The notes under the pieces were generated by a model that was given only the letters and a program-made list of their open reading frames with translations, was not told where the DNA came from and made no database searches. Shown one piece after another: positions 21,885 to 33,599 of a stretch of DNA of 64,000 bases. Source of the stretch: Spongospora subterranea f. sp. subterranea. Taxonomy: Eukaryota; Endomyxa: Phytomyxea; Phytomyxea; Plasmodiophorida. Positions within the stretch are counted from its first letter, which is position 1. Every line of letters starts with the position of its first letter. The stretch is taken from the NCBI GenBank assembly GCA_049724395.1, contig JAUGWO010000161.1:1-64000 (forward strand). The letters are read 5' to 3'. The position numbers and the translations under genes are program-made.

Positions 21885-24316
21885 ATGATAACAGACGATC
21901 AACTAGCGTTATTAGAACGGCTTCGGACGCCGTCCCCGGATTTCAATGTCCCGTTGTTCGTACGACAATGCCGCTCGCAATTGCCGCTCACAACCTTGTC
22001 CGAAATCATGATGCAGTATGGAAATCAGCTGCAACAGGATCTCGTTCAACTGTTGAATACGGATTTTGAACAATACATTTCTCTCTCGACCAGTCTACAA
22101 GGAACGGAGCAGCTTGTATGCGTTCGTTTACAATTTTTTTAACAACACTTTTGGTCTTTTACAAAATTCCCCTCTTTGCGAGCTATTTGAATTGCTAACG
22201 TGCCTTTGTACAAGGTTGAAAACATTTTGCATCCGATAAATGAGGTTCAGAGGCGATTAAATTCCGCACTGACGATCACAAGCGCAGAAAGTGATGCGGT
22301 CCAAAAGCTTCTTAAGCAGAAAAAAGAATTAGATGAGAAAAGGATGCAAGTCATTTCCAAGTTACCGTTGGAATTTGACCAACTTCCTCCAGGTATACTC
22401 AAGTTCACCCAATGTTAGTGTTGAAATTTCATATTTATTGCTCAAGGCAAATGCGCTGGAGGTATCGAACGTCGTGCAAGGATCGCAGCCCGCATTGGGT
22501 CTGTTGATTCTGACCTTGCTGACAGTATGAAACAACAACTGGAATATCTTATCAATGCTGAATCTCCACCGCCCCATGAGATAGCTTGTTTACTTCGCGC
22601 GTTTTCAGGTATGCATGCAGATTACAAACTGAACGCCCCTTGGCTAAATTTTTCTTCTTAGCTTCTGGCTTCACAGAGATAGCATATGCTCATTGCCGAG
22701 ATTTACTTCGATCGCATTTGACAGCTTGTGGTATTTGCACGTTGATTATTAACACTGTAGTTTTTGCTTATCAATTGTTTCAAAGGAGAGCATGAAAATC
22801 TCGCTGTATTTTTGACCAATGTGCAGCTCTTGTTCTTGGCTCAACGGTGTTCATTGTTTGACCAAAATGGGTCGACGAAATTCGCATTTCTCAAGAATTG
22901 TTTTTTCCCAGCCCTAGTCGATGTCTTAGTTCCAAACCCTGAAAGCAAGACATTGTTTACCGTTGGGCAACCGGCGACTTTTCACAGCAACTTTACAGCC
23001 CTTATGACCTTCATAGAGTACCTGGATACATTGAGACCTGATTTTTCATTAACTTCGGAAGTTGTGGCTTTCGTAAATCGGTCAGGAACCAGAAAACTTT
23101 AGTTCTGAACACCGTTTTGATCGAAAGTCAGGTTCAATCTGGATGTATATTTCCGTGTGCGTTTTAACTTTTTTGTGACACGGTTAGAGAGCATTCTACA
23201 GCAGCCTTTATCGAAGGTGAGTAAACCTCCCGCTAAACTCTTCCCATCGGTTTCCCTGGAAGTTTCAGCGACCGTCGCCGAAGTAGCACTGTCTTGCTTT
23301 CACGCCGATGTTTTCATTACAAAGCTGGCTCCCAACTTTTTCTCAATCTCTGTTCAGGTGGTTTTGCTCGTTTTCTCTGTTGACCCAGTTGTAATTTCTT
23401 TCTAGATGCTCGCTAGGTTCTCTGCGTTCCTCTCCAATATTCCTGAGTCTGGCATCGATTCGGGGATGTGTTTGATTCTAGCCACTGATGTCAAGGTTCT
23501 TTCCTTATGGGTCAAGTCGGAATTGGCAGATTTTTGTATCAAAGCGGTTCTTAGAGGTATGCGCTATGAATTGGACGGCTGTTTAATTTGAATCATGTTT
23601 AGAGAACTGTGGGCAATCTTGAAGCGAGGGATATCATTACCAGCACGTTTGGCACTAATGCTGACAAGTTTCTTGAGCATCATGAGGTATATTCTTTTTC
23701 TGACTATGGTCAATATCTGATCGATATTCCTTAGATTTTGATATTGACTGCAGTAAAAAATATAGTTCAACTCGCAGTTTTGGCACTAGGTCTGCTTTCA
23801 TATGAGTTTTTGTTTTCTCTTATCGCGGTTTGCCAGATGCGGTTCCTAGAATCAAAGCAACGTACGGGCGGAGTGGTCAACCTACGCCGACGATCCCGCT
23901 TCTCTATGTACAGCAGCTTGTACAGCCATTGGAGCATGGGTTAAAAGATGTCGCCTCAGATGCTGCTCGGGCTGATCTTGGGCGGCGAGCCTTGAGTGAA
24001 ATCGCAGCTGCATACCGTAACGCATGCTTTGAGCTGCTGGATGTGATGCGGCAAACAGAGCAGTCACTAAGGCGTTTAGGAAGCACATCGGGAAGCCATA
24101 TCATTGCAGATTCCTCTGGCAAAATTGCAACCCAGGTTTACAAGCGGATACTCAATTCTGATCACGTGTTCATCTTTGTTTCAGTTACGTCTGGATGTGC
24201 AAGAGTTTCAACGGCTGCTAACTTTAGCATCCGGAGATTCGGATTGGGATATCGAGACCTCAATTGCCTTCATCCTCAAAGCCATTGACGATCCAGCTAC
24301 GCCGAAACCCGATTGA
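21885..24316 (+). CDS. COG2: Conserved oligomeric Golgi complex subunit 2 (COG2-like)
   Basis: Subunit of the COG tethering complex needed for retrograde vesicle traffic within the Golgi. Exon 1 (from 21885) shows the COG2 N-terminal pattern: FNVPLFVRQCRSQLPLTTL, LQQDLVQLLNTDFEQYISLS and TSLQGTEQL, ending at a donor near 22115. The second exon (about 22214-22392) is a predicted coiled coil (INEVQRRLNSALTITSAESD). Middle exons are short with introns of 45-70 bp. The C-terminal exons include YVQQLVQPLEHGLKDVAS, YRNACFELLDVMRQTEQSL and KIATQ spliced to LRLDVQEFQRLL near 24136-24185, resembling the COG2 C-terminal domain. TGA at about 24316. Assignment rests on both ends of the protein; the middle was not aligned exon by exon. 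Confidence 0.75.
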
Positions 24317-24963
24317 ATATATTAAGATAACTATTGTATTTACATAATTGGATGTGCACGAAGATGTTTTCGTTCCCGTTCTGGTCAAATATTGAGCGGA
24401 GATCGCCAATAAATCGGAAACTGATTGATATGTAGTTTCCCTTACAAAATACCTGTCCGACCGTCATCGCCGGCAATGGCGCTGTTCGAGCGTCCGCTTT
24501 CAGAAGTCGCGCCCATGGGCAAGGACTCTGTTTCCTATTGTCACTCGGAAGTTGTTGCTTCCTTCGCCACGCCCAAGAGTATGACCTCTGAAGTGCAAGG
24601 CGATTACGGTCATTGTGGTGGCCCCTGAGTTATAAAGCCTGCTTCCGGCTTCCCGTCACGGTTCAGCGCCACTATGCACAACGCTACTGCGAACTATTTT
24701 CGCGAATGCCATCCGAATCGTTATGTTCATAAAGCTGTATAATTCTATTGCGAACTTAATTTGTGCAGATAACACTCAGACTTCCTCTGGTTATGGCAAA
24801 TCTGTCACTAATGATCAAAAATCTGATTTCGCGCGTGCAGACGACTTTGCGGATTCTATATGATTCCGCAAAAATTCTACAAGGTCGGAAACCTCTGAGC
24901 CGCCAAAAAGCTTCCTGTGGGCATGGCGTCATGCCAAGGTAAAAAGGTATTAGTAGAATTGAA
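24317..24963. other. Convergent intergenic region
   Basis: Lies between the 3' ends of the COG2 and AP-endonuclease genes. A plus-strand ORF at 24425-24628 (67 aa) has no recognisable domain and may be fortuitous. Nothing else stands out. Confidence 0.35.
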
Positions 24964-26151
24964 TTACGCTGTAGCAAGCGTTGTATTGTTTGACATATCA
25001 TCTGCCTTAGATGTAATTGCCGATAGTCGTAATAGGACAGGGCAATGATCCGAGCCAAAGAAGGAAGGCCAATCATGTGGACCGTTGCTAACGCAGAAGT
25101 CTAAGCGTGATGACAGTTCGCGAGCAACTACGAAATGGTCGATGCGCATAGTCTTTCTGTTATACATTCCAGTGTCGTGACCCCGCCAAGTGTGACCTTC
25201 TGGTAAAGATCCAGCAATAATTGTAGTGACCGGATTCAAAAACCGGTATGCGTCTATACAGTCAGCGTCTGATAAGAGCTGCCGATGGCGCGCTTGCTCT
25301 TCGTCGGTACAGCCAGGCTGAATCAAGACAAAAATCAAGAAATTTTTTAAACCAAATTGATATGAATACCTGCTTGCGACGTTTGTAAAATACGGGGTCG
25401 CTCATGTCACAACTCTCAGGAGCGACGTTTAGGTCACCAGTTAGAATAAAAGATACGTTCGATTGTCGTAACCCAGTTAAAAACTTATGAATTGCTTTAT
25501 CCCATTGTATGCGTCTTTCAAAACTTGCTTCAGTGCGACCATTGTTTGGTACATACCTGAAGATAATTCAGCCTTCGCACATCTGGTCAAGAATGTTGGA
25601 GGCATACGTAGATATTATGGTTAGATCATCGTAAACAGCGACCGCAATGCGGCCTTCAACGTGATGGGGTTCTGGTGAATCTGGATCTAAACAGAACCGG
25701 ATGGAGGTAGGTGCCATTGTTCTTCGGATCAAAATCAACGACCCTGCATAACCTTTATCTGCGAGTGACCAAAATGGTGCATAATCATCCAAATTATCTT
25801 GAAAAAACCGAGTGATCTGACGCGAATCGGCAAACTTCGGTGAAATCTGGTTGCGTTGAGTTGGCGATTCTGCTGGCAACCTGACCTTAGAAAGATATCA
25901 GGAGAGTTGCAAAGAACATATCCCACAGTAGAAACCTCTTGAAATGAAATAAAGTCAACGTTCTTTTCGCGAATAAAATTGCACAAAGATAGAAGATTGC
26001 CATTTTTCAATCGGGCATTTAGTGAGTTCAGGTTGAACGTCATGAAAAATTTTGGAGTTCCATCTTTTTGAGAAAATTCTGTGGTTCGAGGCATTTTACG
26101 CCCTAGCGCAAGCTCTTTAGGACTCGGCGTTGCGCAAAAATATCGCTTCAT
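24964..26151 (-). CDS. AP endonuclease / exonuclease III family DNA-repair nuclease
   Basis: Member of the endonuclease/exonuclease/phosphatase superfamily that incises DNA at abasic sites in base-excision repair. From the ATG at 26151: a short Lys/Arg-containing leader, then FMTFNLNSLNARLKNG (family 'WNVNGLRA' region) and VDFISFQEV with the metal-binding Glu. After an intron near 25900 come YAPFWSLADKGYAGSLIL and HHVEGRIAVAVYDDL. Then VPNNGRTEASFERRIQWDKA and LTGDLNVAPE (catalytic D.N) lie on exons at 25560-25400, HTWRGHDTGMYNRKTMRIDHF at about 25185-25130, and FGSDHCPVLLRL with the catalytic Asp-His at about 25040. The stop is at 24964. Key residues E, D.N and SDH are all visible. The gene is divergent from the SUMO protease, about 510 bp away. 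Confidence 0.85.
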
Positions 26152-26661
26152 TGATTACACTGAACGTGCTTCGCCACCAGTCTATGAATAACTTTGGAAC
26201 TACGAAGATGACACAAAGTGCAGTGCAGGGAGCGGCCTCAAGCGAAGGGCCACGAATAATTCAGTTCACTTTGCGCTTTAGCGACCGGACTTTCTGTAGT
26301 GCACTGTGTACATACGCGTTGGCAGAAATCTTAATTCAAACTTTCAGGGTTGGATTTCGTGGGCTTTGTTCTCGTTGTCAACGTCTGGGCGATCACCTCA
26401 CTTGATCCGGCTGCGGCATTGCGATTAGCAATCTGATTACATTTTCCCGATTTTATCAGCGTGTCCTGTGTATCGTATTGCTGCTGTTGAACGATCACAC
26501 TGGAAATAGGGGGTCACTCGACTGCACGACGAAAGGTAGCATGCCACATAAAGTCAGTCAATGCGATGGGGACGCGGCCTACGCAAAGACTGTACAGAGG
26601 ACAGCACTAATTTACTCGATGATTCATTCAGGATTAGGTTCGTGAACCGTTCGGTTCATGA
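26152..26661. promoter_or_regulatory. Divergent promoter region between AP endonuclease and SUMO protease
   Basis: About 510 bp separates two outward-facing start codons, so both promoters should lie here. Short ORFs inside have no domain signal. No specific element was identified. Confidence 0.4.
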
Positions 26662-28652
26662 ATGGGGTCGGCGTCCGACCCCGACTACGAGCCGTCGCAT
26701 AGGTCCAAGCGATCACGGCTATCGGAGCAGGTGAAACAGCCAGGGTTCTCTGCCGACGACCCGATTAGTATCCTGTCGGATGAAGAAAACGAGATGGGAA
26801 CTCCAGCAGCTTCATCCAAGGAGGATGGTGTGTTTCGCTTTACCTGTCCATGGGATGTTGCCGAATGTGTCTGACAGACAATACGTCGCAAGACCAGGAG
26901 TCCAATCTTCTTTTTGACATTCCCCTTGGTGGATTGACGTGGAGAGCATTCCGTGCAACATGGGGCAAAAATATTTTCGGATTCTCATTTGATGACAGCC
27001 CTACGCTGACAATAACATTTGATATAAGCGAAATTTCTTTTCTACCTGCTGATAATGTTTGTTAACGCTTGGTATTATATGGACTTTCTCGCTGATGATG
27101 GATGTCAGTCGCATTCCCCGCTGATTATGGATGCACAATCCAGGCTCAAACCGTTTTTGCACATAGCTCTGAATTTTATAATGGAGCCTTATTTCATTGG
27201 TAAGGCTTCCCATATGATCAAACTTGTTCTTACTGCTCTTCGCATCAGCGTTTAGGCCCAGTATGCTTGTTCCTGGTCTGGCCAGGTCCGAGCCTTCGTC
27301 GACAAATCAGGATGAACGGTATATTGTCGTATTTCTCGAGAAACAGGATCAAATTCATGCGCAAAGGTTGGAAACATGTCTCCTACGCCTGTATCCTAAA
27401 CTAGAAATGGTTATGCACAATGTTCGACCTGAGGAATTATACCGGTTAGAGGGGATGATCTATCAGTTTGCAAATTTCTCAACTCAGCATTAATCTTTTA
27501 GATATGACCAGATTTATGAACGTGTGAAACGAGGAAAAACTCGCGCCGCCACTCAAAAGGTGTTGGCTGCTGAACTTCCGACACATGCAGAAAAAAAAGC
27601 TTCATCCGGTAAGATTTCAGAACGTCAGGCTGGGCATTTTTGTAACACTTTTCTTAGATCAACGGTTGGTTTTGCTTGAATATCCCATTGGCACAGGGTC
27701 ATCCCAAATCGCTCTGGTAAAGCAGGATCTTGAAGTTCTTGATCCGGGCAATTTTCTCAACGATTCCATCGTCGACTTTTATTTATTGTATCTGCAAGTC
27801 AGTCAGCACTTGTCGATTTCACTGACAATCAACCTTATTTGTTTCCAGGATAAGCATCCGAATTCTCGATTCCATATTTTCAATTCCTTCTTCTACAAGA
27901 GGTACACCAGCGCCTCAACAGGGCCTAGGTCTGGAGCCGTGGATTCTTACGAGGCGGTTAGAAAATGGACCCGCAACGTCGATTTATTTGATAAGGATTT
28001 CTTAATAATGCCAGTATGTGATAAACTGCATTGGTCATGCGTGGTCGTTTGTCATCCAGGTAATCGATAACATTGTCCACCAACATCCGGCTAATTTTGC
28101 CATTAGGTCTGATAAATCAAGAAAGGGACGAGGAAGCCAGCATTTATCCATGCTTACTGCTTTTTGATTCTCTTGGTTCGCATTCCGGCCCGAAACTTTT
28201 CCGAATGTTTCGGAATTATTTAAGTTCAGAGTGGACAACTCGAAAGTCGTTGCCAATGCGGATTGCTGCCGAAAACATGCCTGGTATTATCGTACAAGTT
28301 CCTCAGCAGACAAACGGTATTTCATTTCGTTTTTGTATGTCTGCTTTTTGATGTTTTGTAGATTGCGATTGCGGTCTCTTCATGTTACAGTATATCGAGG
28401 AGTTTCTTCAACATCCGTTCTCGGATTTGCGTAAACCGCAAGTACATCACCCCACCTGGTTCCAATCCGATATTGTACTAATTGTTTCTTATGCTGTAAA
28501 CGTACCCTTGATTCGTCAATCATGTGTAATAGATCGTCGGGAAAAGAACGGCCCTCAGGCAAATTCTACTTGATCTGAAAGGCGTATGGCAGCAGAGTCG
28601 CAATAATAGTTCTACTGAAGCATTTGAGACTGAGACTGGTAATGAAACGTGA
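26662..28652 (+). CDS. Ulp2/SENP6-7-type SUMO-specific cysteine protease
   Basis: Predicted to remove SUMO from substrates, acting mainly in the nucleus. The N-terminus (ATG at 26662) is Ser/Asp/Lys-rich and disordered (a KRSRLSEQVK stretch could be a nuclear signal). A beta-rich region follows (LGGLTWRAFRATWG ... LTITFDISEISFLPA), which may be PH-like. The C48 peptidase domain begins near 27690: LVKQDLEVLDPGNFLNDSIV, DFYLLYLQ, FHIFNSFFYKRY, then the catalytic His in LHWSCVVVCHPG, Asp in LLLFDSLGSHS, and Gln-Cys in QQTNDCDCGLFMLQYIEEF across an intron at about 28317-28360. The spacing between the His and Asp blocks, interrupted by an intron, fits the Ulp2/SENP6-7 subgroup. The last exon ends at TGA 28650-28652. 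At least six short introns are present. Confidence 0.85.
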
Positions 28653-29070
28653 TTTTGTAGACTTTCGTGGATTTAGCTTTGTCTTTGTCTAGAACCAATC
28701 GTGATGGAGTCGAAATCAACAATAGGTGAAACCGAAGTCTGTGAAGAGATCTTCGACCTGCCAACCATCAATGATTGTGGTGACGCTTCAGTTTCAGAAT
28801 TTAGATGTACATAGGAAATTATAATTCCAGTAGTCCCATAAATGCTCATTGTCTTGAAATATATTAATACAGAACTGTTTAAATCTACGCGCCCCGCGCT
28901 TTCGAATTCCATTCTGCGGAATCAATAATACGGTCTCGTTAATCGAATAAAATTGAGGTCGGGATTTTTGTAAAGGGTAGATCCTGGATCAGACTCGAAA
29001 TCGGACGATGATGAGGCTGCAATGCAGATGCTTCAGAAGGATTCTCACAAAATACGCTTTTTGTACCTGA
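28653..29070. other. Intergenic, no gene recognised
   Basis: AT-rich sequence between the 3' end of the SUMO protease and the 3' end of the minus-strand gene(s). The minus-strand ORF at 28673-28912 shows no domain. Confidence 0.3.
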
Positions 29071-30202
29071 TCATGCGACACTTTGGCGGCTTTTGTTGGA
29101 CTTTTTAATGCCGATGCAGAAGCCTTCAGCATCCTTGCTGCCCTTTGTTTTGCAACTTGAGCAGCTTGCGCTCTGCGAATACATCATAAGTTTCGTGGTT
29201 AATTCAAAACACAGACCATAACGCCATTCTAAAACGCAATCGACTTTGAGATGGTGCGTACCTGGCGTTGGCAACAACGGCAGGCCACGATAATGGCATA
29301 ATCGGATCGGGAACACGAATTGCATGAATCCAATCTGGCACATCCGTCGTCGTAAACAACGATGCGTGTGACATTCGTCCCTTGCTTTTCGGCAACCGAC
29401 ATTGCGTTTGGGAATGGGTCAACCGGGGCCTGGAAGACCTGGGAGTGGACCAGCGTTCTACAGAACCGTGATCATCATGGCTAATTCGGCTATTATTGCC
29501 AAGAGGATCATGCGACGAAACCAGCGTAGAAACTGAACTGCCACGAGTTTTTACTGATCTTCGACGTCCCGACCCAGGTCTACATTGCAAATCCGCTCCC
29601 AAAACTACAGAGCGTTCAACAATATCGTCGTTAGGCACTGTTACCTGAACCGACGGTTCGATTTACCTTTTGGAGTGACAACGGCGGCGTTCTCGGCGGT
29701 TTTGGAAACTGGCGCCGTGCCTGGACGATGGCTCCGGCGAATATGGCACTGAAACCGTTCATCATCCAAATGCGGAAACTTCTGCAGTAGATCAGCGCTG
29801 AGCTGCGATGGGACAGAATCGATCGCTCTATTCATTCCACGTCGAGGAACTGTCTTCGGTTCATATTTAACGAGCGGGCCATGCGATGCGTCTTCCTCAG
29901 AAACAGGGCGTTCGCGGATTGACGCCGAGCCAGGCCGAGATTCGCACGATTGTGGTCGAGCCGAGATCTACATTTGATTAGTCAACACAGTGTGAGTCAT
30001 AACGGATTGGGAATTTGTGAAGCAGATCCCGTTTTTCCCGTTGTTGAAAAAAGTCCAGCCTTGCAGTACCAAATAAACAAATTTGCGAAACTATCGACAC
30101 TCGATTCATAATAACAAAAAAAGCCTTTTGTTCAGCACAGAAGGAATTCGAAAGTATCGAAACCGGGGGCAAATATTTGGAAAGCGAGAAAATTGCTGGC
30201 AA
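29071..30202 (-). CDS. Unrecognised minus-strand coding segments
   Basis: Several minus-strand frames look protein-like. One is 29978-30202 (RVSIVSQICLFGTARLDFF, then QQREKRDLLHKFPIRYD). Another is 29641-29835 (PSQLSADLLQKFPHLDDERF, then a basic Arg/Pro stretch). A third is 29204-29638, which is Ser/Arg-rich and low-complexity. They may be 3' exons of the gene beginning at 31312 or a separate gene. Introns between them were not established. No family is recognised. Confidence 0.3.
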
Positions 30203-30304
30203 TGAAGCAAGTTTGATCCCTAGTTATATCGGGTTTGGCGACCTTTGGAGTGGTTACTGTAATGAGGTGCGGCGGGCAATCAACGGGTTGGGGCGGATCC
30301 ACCA

Positions 30305-31312
30305 CTAACTCCCCCTGCCTGATCTGCTCCAGGCGCATCGCCATCCGTCCTGGCCGAATGTTCTGTAGCGGGATCCATCTGGCAAGGAAAAAGTGCCTAG
30401 ATGAGCCACGATTACAGACCGCTCAATGTTGGAAACGAACCGGCGTATCTGAATGTCGGAATTGAATCCGTATTCCAGCACGGTGCTAATTTCAACGATG
30501 AGCTCCTCGAGGAACTCTTTGGCGAATTGCATAGATCCCAGGCAGAGCAAAATGACGCGCTTCAAGATGTAATCGAAATCGGCGCGGTCGATTTGCTCAT
30601 CGGCCTGTACGTAACCTTTGTGTGAACGAAACAGAGCAATACGCCAATGAAAGTTACCGAGTTCTTGCACAGCGGAATATCATCTCGTGCAAGCTCAAGA
30701 TTGAAGTCTGGCGTCAGGACCTTCAGTAGACGAAGATGAAATCTATCGTTTGTTAGCAAATGAAGACAAACAACGTTGGGGAAATGAAACATTTGGTGAA
30801 ATTCGACGCTTAGCTCGAAATTGAAACGGATCTGCACGTTGATATTTCAACAATTGCTGGGACAACGCCGTCAATAAAACGGGTGGAAAACTGTATAGGA
30901 GGAAAATCAAATTCGGAAAAGGTACAAGTTGCCCGACCGAGACCAATCGACCACGTCGACTGTGGTCCTGGATGGGTTCCGCCGCGTGAATATTGCCCAG
31001 ATCGGCTCGGACAACGACCTAAAACCGTTTGCGTTGAATTTTGGGGAAATCGAACCATGGACTGTAGCGCCATTACATGTCGTCGTCATCAGGTTCGTGC
31101 CTCAGTGATTCTCGTTGGGTATATATAGCGTCAGATGCGGGTGTGGGGTCGGTCAACGCCAGCGTAGGAATGCTAATCGGCCGTTGGTAGCGCTTCTGCG
31201 ACGAACGGGCAACGACCAAGTCCGAACGATCGACTACAGGCGGTGGAGGCGGCGGCGGTGTCGGCAGCCATCGCTTCTGGGCTTGGGATACGATCTCTGT
31301 TAGATCGGCCAT
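30305..31312 (-). CDS. Unrecognised minus-strand gene, 5' portion
   Basis: Starts at 31312 with MADLTEIVSQAQKRWLP followed by a polyproline run and a basic segment. Downstream frames include FNFELSVEFHQMFHFPNVVC and LKVLTPDFNLELARDDIPLC, both near 30840-30690. A compact helical block (ADFDYILKRVILLCLGSMQF, then AKEFLEELIVEIS) lies near 30590-30490. Three frames are used, which implies introns. The ORF on the opposite strand at 30401-30625 is the shadow of the helical block. I could not match this to a known family. Confidence 0.4.
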
Positions 31313-32480
31313 CTAGAGAGATTGAAGGTCATGACGGATTTGTGATTGTTAGGTACGATCGTGAGCGCATTAACAGCGAATACAACGAAATCGGGGTCAA
31401 ACCAGAACTGAGGTGATTCTGTCCTTGAAACCCATCAGAAACGAGTTTGACACTTGCTCTTATGCATTTTTTTATCATCGTGGCAACAGATGCACTGTCT
31501 GCAATGGACTGGACAGATTCTGTGAACGACCCAATCTGAGCTTTAATGAGGCGAGCGACGAAACGGATTCATCGCGCAAATACACTGACAGCGTTGCAAT
31601 CGACAAAAGATCGTGGCAGAAATTTGATGGGTGACTGTTTAAGGGTGGGGCCAGAAAAGTCTCAACCGCTAGGACACGTGCGTCGGATGTGCTCAGAACG
31701 GTTTTACGATTTCTTCTCAAATCGTCGGCTCGAATACGCTCGTCATGATAGTTCGTATTTTTGCAGAATATCATTGCCTGCCTGCGTATGTGGCAGGTAG
31801 CAAGGACACACCCTATTGGACGATATTAATTATGTAAACCACCTCATGCCGATCACAGAATCCACCAAAACAATTTAGATAGGCTCCTTGGCAATGCCAG
31901 GGCGCCGACCGCTAAAGTAAACATGCAAACACTTGTACGGGTGCAGAAATCGGTTAAATGTAGCAATTGCTCTAATTACCTACACAACCTGGGCAGTTGG
32001 TTGCCATGTGGCGACTAATTTTTGTCTGTCTCTTTTGTTTTATACCAATTTTCCAGTTCTGCTGAATGTTTTACAGAATTCAAGTTGAGGAATCCATTGG
32101 TCCGAGAGAGGATGTATAAACGAGACACCTTGACACTATTCATCCCACTTGAATATCATTCGGTCAATACTGCAGAGGAAATGATTTTGATGAACTCGTG
32201 AAAGTAATAGTTGAAATGGGTTATACGTGTTTATTGATGCTTAATAGCAACCGATGAAGAAGCGAAAAATACACATGAATATATACAACAGAAAGATATT
32301 GTTCAGCACTCGAACTTCCAGGACGATAGCAGGAGTAAGAAAACGATCAAGGTGATCGAGTGCCTGTAGAAGTTCCTGGGCGCTATTTCGAGTACGAAAA
32401 CGAGTTCTTCGGTGAACAGGATGAATTGCCCTAACACCTAGAGGGGTAGTAGCATCAGGATGAGAAGTATCACTATGAGC
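31313..32480. other. Gene-poor region before the minisatellite
   Basis: Only short unsupported ORFs from 31.3 to 32.2 kb. From 32241 to 32480 a minus-strand frame continues out of the minisatellite. It loses the repeat register and ends in a hydrophobic helix (NIFLLYIFMCIFRFFIG). Confidence 0.35.
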
Positions 32481-32499
32481 AGAATGGCGTTCAGTTACT

Positions 32500-33370
32500 T
32501 CTTGACGCGTGCGCGCACCAAAAATAGAAGAATCACTGTGAGCAGGTTGGGTTGCAGTCACACCTTGACGGGTGAGTGCACCAGGAATAGAAGAATCACT
32601 GTGAGCGGGTTGGGTTGCAGTCACACCTTGACGGGTGAGTGCACCAGGAATAGAAGAATCACTGTGAGCAGGTTGGGTTGCAGTCACACCTTGACGGGTG
32701 AGTGCTGTGAGCAGGTTGGGTTGCAGTCACACCTTGACGGGTGAGTGCACCAAGAATAGAAGAATCACTGTGAGCAGGTTGGGTTGCAGTCACACCTTGA
32801 CGGGTGAGTGCTGTGAGCAGGTTGGGTTGCAGTCACACCTTGACGGGTGAGTGCACCAGGAATAGAAGAATCACTGTGAGCGGGTTGGGTTGCAGTCACA
32901 CCTTGACGGGTGAGTGCACCAGGAATAGAAGAATCACTGTGAGCAGGTTGGGTTGCAGTCACACCTTGACGGGTGAGTGCACCAGGAATAGAAGAATCAC
33001 TGTGAGCAGGTTGGGGTGCAGTCACACCTTGACGGGTGAGTGCACCAGGAATAGAAGCATCACTGTGAGCAGGTTGGGTTGCAGTCACACCTTGACGGGT
33101 GAGTGCACCAGGAATAGAAGAATCACTGTGAGCAGGTTGGGTTGCAGTCACACCTTGACGGGTGAGTGCACCAGGAATAGAAGAATCACTGTGAGCAGGT
33201 TGGGGTGCAGTCACACCTTGACGGGTGAGTGCACCAGGAATAGAAGCATCACTGTGAGCAGGTTGGGTTGCAGTCACACCTTGACGGGTGAGTGCACCAG
33301 GAATAGAAAAATCACTGTGAGCAGGTTGGGGTGCAGTCACACCTTGACGGGTGAGTGCACCAGGAATAAT
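32500..33370. repeat. 63-bp minisatellite (about 14 units)
   Basis: The unit (ccaggaatagaagaatcact, gtgagcaggttgggttgcag, then tcacaccttgacgggtgagtgca) is 63 bp, exactly 21 codons, so frames stay open on both strands for long distances. On the minus strand the unit reads GALTRQGVTATQPAHSDSSIP; on the plus strand it reads RNRRITVSRLGCSHTLTGECT. Units differ by a few transitions (gttggg/gttggggt, agaagaa/agaagca). Two units, near 32705 and 32810, lack the same 20 nt, which breaks the long minus-strand frame. Confidence 0.95.
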
Positions 33371-33456
33371 TAGACTTGCGTGACTCACGAGTCGAGTCGA
33401 CTCGGAGTGACTCCAGGTTTTGCTGAGTCGACTCCAACCAGGTATATCTATATATA

Positions 33457-33531
33457 GGGTTGGTATGCAGTCAATAATCCTAATAGGTTGGTATGCAGTC
33501 AATTAATCCTAATAGGTTGGTATGCAGTCAA
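33457..33531. repeat. Three direct repeats of about 29 bp
   Basis: The block taggttggtatgcagtcaat followed by taatccta occurs three times in a row with small length differences. Just before it (33375-33440) are several GAGTCGACTC-type palindromes, a feature often found at hAT transposon ends. Confidence 0.8.
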
Positions 33532-33599
33532 ACCCAAGTCCGGGGTCCCATTGGTAATCCAGCTCTGCATCCCACGAATCACGATTGACGATTGTGAAT

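Noticed and set aside
32765-33502. 245-codon minus-strand ORF and the 189-codon plus-strand ORF in the minisatellite as real proteins
   Set aside because: Both follow from a 63-bp unit lacking stops in several frames; two 20-nt deletions break the longer frame, and no unique domain supports it.
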